Shown: one piece after another, positions 29,199 through 32,731 of the stretch
Layout: the number at the start of each line of letters is the position of its first letter
Position numbering within the stretch: position 1 is the first letter of the stretch
NCBI GenBank assembly: GCA_019751635.1
Contig: JAIENC010000050.1
Span: 1 to 32,731, forward strand
Reading direction: 5' to 3'
Origin: Mycobacteriaceae bacterium
GTDB taxonomy: Bacteria > Actinomycetota > Actinomycetes > Mycobacteriales > Mycobacteriaceae
DNA length: 32,731 nt
Translations under genes and position numbers: made by a program
The notes under the pieces: generated by a model
The model's input: the letters and a program-made list of their open reading frames with translations, nothing else
What the model was told of the DNA's origin: nothing
Database searches by the model: none

Positions 29199-29681
29199 AT
29201 GGCAGCCAGGAAAGCGTCGATGGATCTCGGTGAGCCGACAGGTCGGCTCGCGCAACTATTCGCTGAAACCGTTGTCCCACAGCCCTATCACGTGACCAAT
29301 AAGGTTGTGATACAGCCGCCGACTAAAGCGTCGATGGAGGCAATGACCAACGCGCAAACCGCGTTGCTGCTGTATCAGGCCCTATTCAATGAAGCGATCA
29401 ATCGGCAACCCGGTGACGCTTCTATGCCCACCGATGAACAGCTCAATGAGCTATCCAAACTCATCAACGACAGTCAACGCGCCTGGAACGAAGCATTTTT
29501 CGCAGACCAGTACGACAACGTTTTAGCGATTTTCGCCGACAAACCTCCTGCGTTATGGGAGGCGTTTATCGCCGACATCCGCGCGCAGTTCCTGGGGCCG
29601 GCCCCGGCCGATGGTAAATGCCGTACCTGCGGGCATGTGGATGAGGAGCTGGCGGGAAAAGACGCGACACCCTCGATCTGA
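29199..29681 (+). CDS. Tail assembly chaperone (G-type, upstream frame)
   Basis: The 160-residue product (LAQLFAETVVPQPYHVTNKV, NAQTALLLYQALFNEAINRQ) ends soon after a slippery site, with CRTCGHVDEELAGK near the C-terminus. It lies between major tail and tape measure genes, where siphoviruses make two chaperones by frameshifting. It would bind the tape-measure protein during tail assembly. GGAAAGG lies upstream of ATG 29199. Confidence 0.85.
   Translation: MAARKASMDLGEPTGRLAQLFAETVVPQPYHVTNKVVIQPPTKASMEAMTNAQTALLLYQALFNEAINRQPGDASMPTDEQLNELSKLINDSQRAWNEAFFADQYDNVLAIFADKPPALWEAFIADIRAQFLGPAPADGKCRTCGHVDEELAGKDATPSI
29654..29660 (+). other. Programmed -1 frameshift site (G GGA AAA)
   Basis: The reading frame is GCG GGA AAA GAC, so GGGAAAA is in the canonical X XXY YYZ register. 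A -1 slip after AAA gives RRDTLDLIDHYWPQIEGDFA and joins the downstream frame; the zero frame stops at 29679-29681. Confidence 0.87.
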
Positions 29682-30094
29682 TCGACCATTACTGGCCGCA
29701 GATCGAGGGTGATTTCGCTGCAATCTTGCATGTTGATGCCCGTGACTTCATTCGTGGTGTCCGGCCGTGGCCGCAGTTTTGGAGTTATTGCCTCAAGGTC
29801 GCCAATACCGATGGCAGTGATTTATGGGCGGCGCAACTACGCGACGAGCGCTACGGCCAGGCTGTGTTAGACCGACTCAAAGCGGCCGGCAAAAAGCAGA
29901 CCCGTCCTCCGCTGGAGGGATACACCACGGTCGTGAAAACGCTCTACCTGATAGCTAACGAGCTTCGTCTGCTGACCAATGTCACGGCCCGCACAAATCT
30001 GGAATTTTTCGAAGGCCCAGAAACCGTTATCGATCACATCAGAGCCAGCCAATTTGCCCGCGGCCTGGAAATCGCTGATGCCGCACTCGAATAG
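29660..30094 (+). CDS. Tail assembly chaperone, frameshift extension (T-type)
   Basis: This frame has no good start of its own near its beginning. It continues from the frameshift as RRDTLDLIDHYWPQIEGDFA, then HVDARDFIRGVRPWPQFWSY and AQLRDERYGQAVLDRLKAAG. The ATG at 29726 is probably not used. The GT fusion would be about 297 residues and the T part should recruit tail-tube subunits. It ends 11 bp before the tape measure gene. Confidence 0.82.
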   Translation, partial: RRDTLDLIDHYWPQIEGDFAAILHVDARDFIRGVRPWPQFWSYCLKVANTDGSDLWAAQLRDERYGQAVLDRLKAAGKKQTRPPLEGYTTVVKTLYLIANELRLLTNVTARTNLEFFEGPETVIDHIRASQFARGLEIADAALE

Positions 30095-30105
30095 GAGGTG
30101 ACCAG

Positions 30106-32670
30106 TTGCCTATGTACGACGCCGGGGATGCCCGCCTTAAAATCGTGCCCGACGCTAGCGGTTTTCGCGCCAAGCTGGAAGCCGACCTGAAAAAGATCCA
30201 GGCCGAATATTCAGTGGCAGTCAGCGCTGATCTTGCCCGGGCCAGGGCAGACCTGGAACGTTTCCGCGCTGAGCAACAAACTGATGCGATCAACTTAGCG
30301 GTCCGAGCCGACACCTCACAGGCGCGCCGTGAAATAGCTCGACTGGGCAGTGACTGGGATCGGGTCAAAGACAAATTCGCTAGCGGCTTCACATGGAATG
30401 CTGCCGCATCCGGTGTATCGCTGCTGCCCAGCTTAGCGACCGGACTGGCTGAGGTTGCCCAAGCCATGCAGCAAGTGGCTGATGCGGGATTGTTGCTGCC
30501 AGGAGTGCTGGCCGGCGCAGGCGCGTCGATCAGTAGCTTGCTGGTGGGTGTTTCCGGGGTCAAGGACGCCTACAGCGCGTTGAGCAAGGCCACTGACGAC
30601 ACCACCTCCAGCCAAGCTCACGCGGTCGCACAGACCAGCCGCTTACGCGACGCTGTGGTTGATGAAGCCCAAGCGCAGCGGGATGTAGCCCAGGCCCGTA
30701 AAGATGCCCGCCAACAACTTGAAGACCTCAATTTGTCGCTGCGTGGTGGTGCGCTAGATGAAAAACAGGCCATCCTCGATGCCGCTAAAGCCCGCCGGGA
30801 TCTCGTCACTGGGCAATACAAGGATGCGCTCGATTACGAGCAGGCGCAGCTACGTGTCCAGCAAGCCGACCAGCGGGTTGCCGAGTCTCATCAGCGCAAC
30901 ATCGAAATACATCGCAAAGCCGCCGACGCTAACGCTCAAGGCATTGAAGGCTCTGACGCAGTAGTGAGAGCCAACGAGCGGCTGCGCCGTTCCCATGAGC
31001 AAGTCCAGCAAGCTCAAGCGAGCCAGGACGCGTCTATGGCGAAAGCTGCCGACGCGATGGCTAAACTTTCGCCCAACGCCCAAGCATTTGTGCAAGCCCT
31101 GGTCGACCTTAAGCCGCAATTACAAGACTTGCGTAATGCCGACTCCCAAAATTTGTTCGCCGGATTATCTGGACAGCTGAAAACCCTTGTTGAATCAGAT
31201 CTTCCGATCCTGCAAAAAGGGCTGGCAGGCATCGCCACCGGCTGGAATCACAACCTCAAAGCCCTCATGGGCAGCTTAAGCTCCGACAGCACCAAGGGCT
31301 TACTGGATCGAATACTTGGCGACACCGCCAACGCCCATGAACGTTTCACCAAAGCCATCGACCCGATCGTGCACGCGATGGGCACCCTGTCCGCAGCCGG
31401 GGCCAACACACTGCCCCGACTAGCTGACGGGGTAGGGAAAGTGGCTGACCGCTTCGACCACTTCATCTCCGCGGCTGCCCAAGACGGGCGCCTGGACAAG
31501 TGGATCAACGACGGCATCACGGCGCTCGATCACCTCGGCAACATTGTGATCAACCTAGGCCAAGCATTTAATGCAGTCACCAAAGCCGTTGGCGGCAAAG
31601 GGCTATTAGGAACTTTAGACGAGGCGTCGAAGAAACTCGCCGCATTCCTCAATTCAGATGCTGGTCAATCACGGTTACGGGCACTGTTCGACGATGGCCG
31701 CCAAGAACTGCAAAAATGGCTGCCGATCCTCAAAGATCTCCCCGGCATGTTCTCCGGGGTATTCCGGGCTGCCCGTGATGTCACCAACGCCTACTTACCG
31801 ATACTGACTAAACTCGCCGACCTGCTCAGCGCCCACCCAGGCCTGATCCAGGCCGTAGCCACAGCATTCCTTGGTTGGAAGACGATCACCCCGATCACCA
31901 CTGCTGTAGGTGTTGGTGTGCAAGCGATTTCGGGATTTCTTTCCGATGTGCGTACCCGCGCCATAGAGACCGGCGGGGTCACCGAGAAATCGATGACCCG
32001 TACAGCTGGGGCGTTCACCAAGGCCGCTGGAAAAGAAGGTGTAGGCAAGCTGGCTAGTGCGGTGAGCGCTCTTGGCGGTGCGGGCGGATCGCTAGGGCTG
32101 CTTGCTACTGCGGCGATTCCATTAGTTATTACTGCCTTAGACAATCTCAATGCGAAAAACCGAGAAGCCGCCCAGGTAGCTGACCAACTAAACCAAGCCG
32201 AGCTGCGTGTCGAACAAACCTTAGACAGGGTGACCGGCAAGGTCACCCAAGCAACCCGCGACCAAGCGATTGCTGGTGCACAGAATTACGAGCCGATCGG
32301 TCCTGGAAGCGGGGTTGAAGGCATCAGCAAAGGAAATGCGCTGAAAGCCGCTACAAGCCTGGGAATTGCACCGGATCTATACGCCGACGCGCTCACCGGT
32401 AAACCGGACGCGATCCAGAAGGTCAAAGACATCCTCGTCAAGAACAACCTTCTGCCAGAGTTTTCCGCTAACGGGGCACTAACCCAACGTGCCAACGATA
32501 TCCGTGGTGCGACTCACGACAGAATCAATCAAGACGATCTCATTTCCGCATTGTTGGGTGACCCCAACGCAATTGACAAGTACAACAAAGCATTTGCCGG
32601 TACCGGGATCGATCCATCAACCGGTGACTATTCGCTGCTTGCGATTGCCAAAATGTTGTCGGCGGCATGA
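30106..32670 (+). CDS. Tape measure protein
   Basis: GGAGG lies upstream, spaced best to TTG 30106 (ATG 30112 is an alternative). The 854-residue protein begins DARLKIVPDASGFRAKLEAD and LKKIQAEYSVAVSADLARAR, a typical tape-measure N-terminus. A long coiled-coil follows (VDEAQAQRDVAQARKDARQQ). Hydrophobic patches lie at about 105-150 and 575-690 (GGSLGLLATAAIPLVITALD). Length sets tail length: about 850 residues would correspond to a tail of roughly 130 nm if each residue spans 0.15 nm. Confidence 0.9.
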   Translation: MPMYDAGDARLKIVPDASGFRAKLEADLKKIQAEYSVAVSADLARARADLERFRAEQQTDAINLAVRADTSQARREIARLGSDWDRVKDKFASGFTWNAAASGVSLLPSLATGLAEVAQAMQQVADAGLLLPGVLAGAGASISSLLVGVSGVKDAYSALSKATDDTTSSQAHAVAQTSRLRDAVVDEAQAQRDVAQARKDARQQLEDLNLSLRGGALDEKQAILDAAKARRDLVTGQYKDALDYEQAQLRVQQADQRVAESHQRNIEIHRKAADANAQGIEGSDAVVRANERLRRSHEQVQQAQASQDASMAKAADAMAKLSPNAQAFVQALVDLKPQLQDLRNADSQNLFAGLSGQLKTLVESDLPILQKGLAGIATGWNHNLKALMGSLSSDSTKGLLDRILGDTANAHERFTKAIDPIVHAMGTLSAAGANTLPRLADGVGKVADRFDHFISAAAQDGRLDKWINDGITALDHLGNIVINLGQAFNAVTKAVGGKGLLGTLDEASKKLAAFLNSDAGQSRLRALFDDGRQELQKWLPILKDLPGMFSGVFRAARDVTNAYLPILTKLADLLSAHPGLIQAVATAFLGWKTITPITTAVGVGVQAISGFLSDVRTRAIETGGVTEKSMTRTAGAFTKAAGKEGVGKLASAVSALGGAGGSLGLLATAAIPLVITALDNLNAKNREAAQVADQLNQAELRVEQTLDRVTGKVTQATRDQAIAGAQNYEPIGPGSGVEGISKGNALKAATSLGIAPDLYADALTGKPDAIQKVKDILVKNNLLPEFSANGALTQRANDIRGATHDRINQDDLISALLGDPNAIDKYNKAFAGTGIDPSTGDYSLLAIAKMLSAA

Positions 32671-32731
32671 ACAATAATTTTGAGGTCAACGTATCATCTG
32701 AGCTGCTGAATCCTGAAGTCTACGCACTACC
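32667..32731 (+). CDS. Start of the next tail gene (cut by window end)
   Basis: ATG 32667 overlaps the tape-measure stop as ATGA and reads MNNNFEVNVSSELLNPEVYA. Only 21 codons are visible. By position it should be a distal or minor tail protein, but the sequence here is too short to confirm. Confidence 0.6.
   Translation, partial: MNNNFEVNVSSELLNPEVYAL

Noticed and set aside
1-32731. tRNA or tmRNA genes and an attachment core
   Set aside because: I saw no cloverleaf-like sequence or TTC-x-A-x-x-C (T-loop type) context, and no long duplicated core near the integrase. The true attachment sites probably lie outside the window, though a weak site could be missed by eye.

Overview
The window looks like the left two thirds of an integrated siphovirus (prophage) in a member of the Mycobacteriales (Mycobacterium or a close relative). 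This rests on a mycobacteriophage-type tyrosine integrase, an immunity-repressor-like XRE protein, two phage-borne WhiB proteins, and the gene order HNH - terminase - portal - MuF - scaffold - capsid - connectors - major tail - frameshifted tail chaperones - tape measure. The identification is from reading translations and was not confirmed by a search.

Layout. (1) 1-1.0 kb: 3' part of the integrase, 5' end outside the window. (2) 1.0-4.25 kb: a scarred accessory region with HicB beside a hicA remnant, a Phd/RelE-type pair, an HTH/PIN (VapC-like) pair, two C-terminal scraps of a cytochrome P450 gene forming an 80-bp direct repeat, and a large palindrome. (3) 4.25-7.56 kb, minus strand: an operon-like series of repressor, ImmA/IrrE-type metallopeptidase, seven-helix DUF6545/MAB_1171c-like membrane protein and KAS III-like enzyme, with 4-bp overlaps between the last three. 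The enzyme has Gln where the catalytic Cys should be. (4) 7.57-11.5 kb: the divergent immunity/early region with operators, Bro-N and KilA-type antirepressors, small HTH proteins, and a duplicated cassette with conserved ends and divergent middles. (5) 11.5-18.4 kb: the replication/recombination region, with RecB-like exonuclease, SSB-like protein, Prim-Pol primase, AAA helicase, winged-helix-like protein carrying an iteron-like repeat array, resolvase-like nuclease, two WhiB proteins and a zinc-ribbon protein. Its plus strand is strikingly C/A-rich and G-poor. (6) 18.5-32.7 kb: packaging, head and tail genes, interrupted by a minus-strand toxin-antitoxin pair just before the terminase. The tape-measure gene is complete and the next tail gene is cut by the window end.

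How it fits together. The repressor at 7046-7564 and the Bro-N antirepressor at 7768 flank a shared operator/promoter region and probably form the lysis-lysogeny switch. ImmA-like peptidases typically cleave their partner XRE repressor. Here the peptidase is apparently co-transcribed with a membrane protein and a biosynthetic-type enzyme, so a sense-or-make-a-small-molecule input to the repressor is an attractive but unproven idea. Replication would use the Prim-Pol/helicase pair, possibly at the repeat array at 16522-16685.

Limits: no database search was possible. Domain names come from motif recognition. Structural genes are called largely by order plus sequence resemblance.
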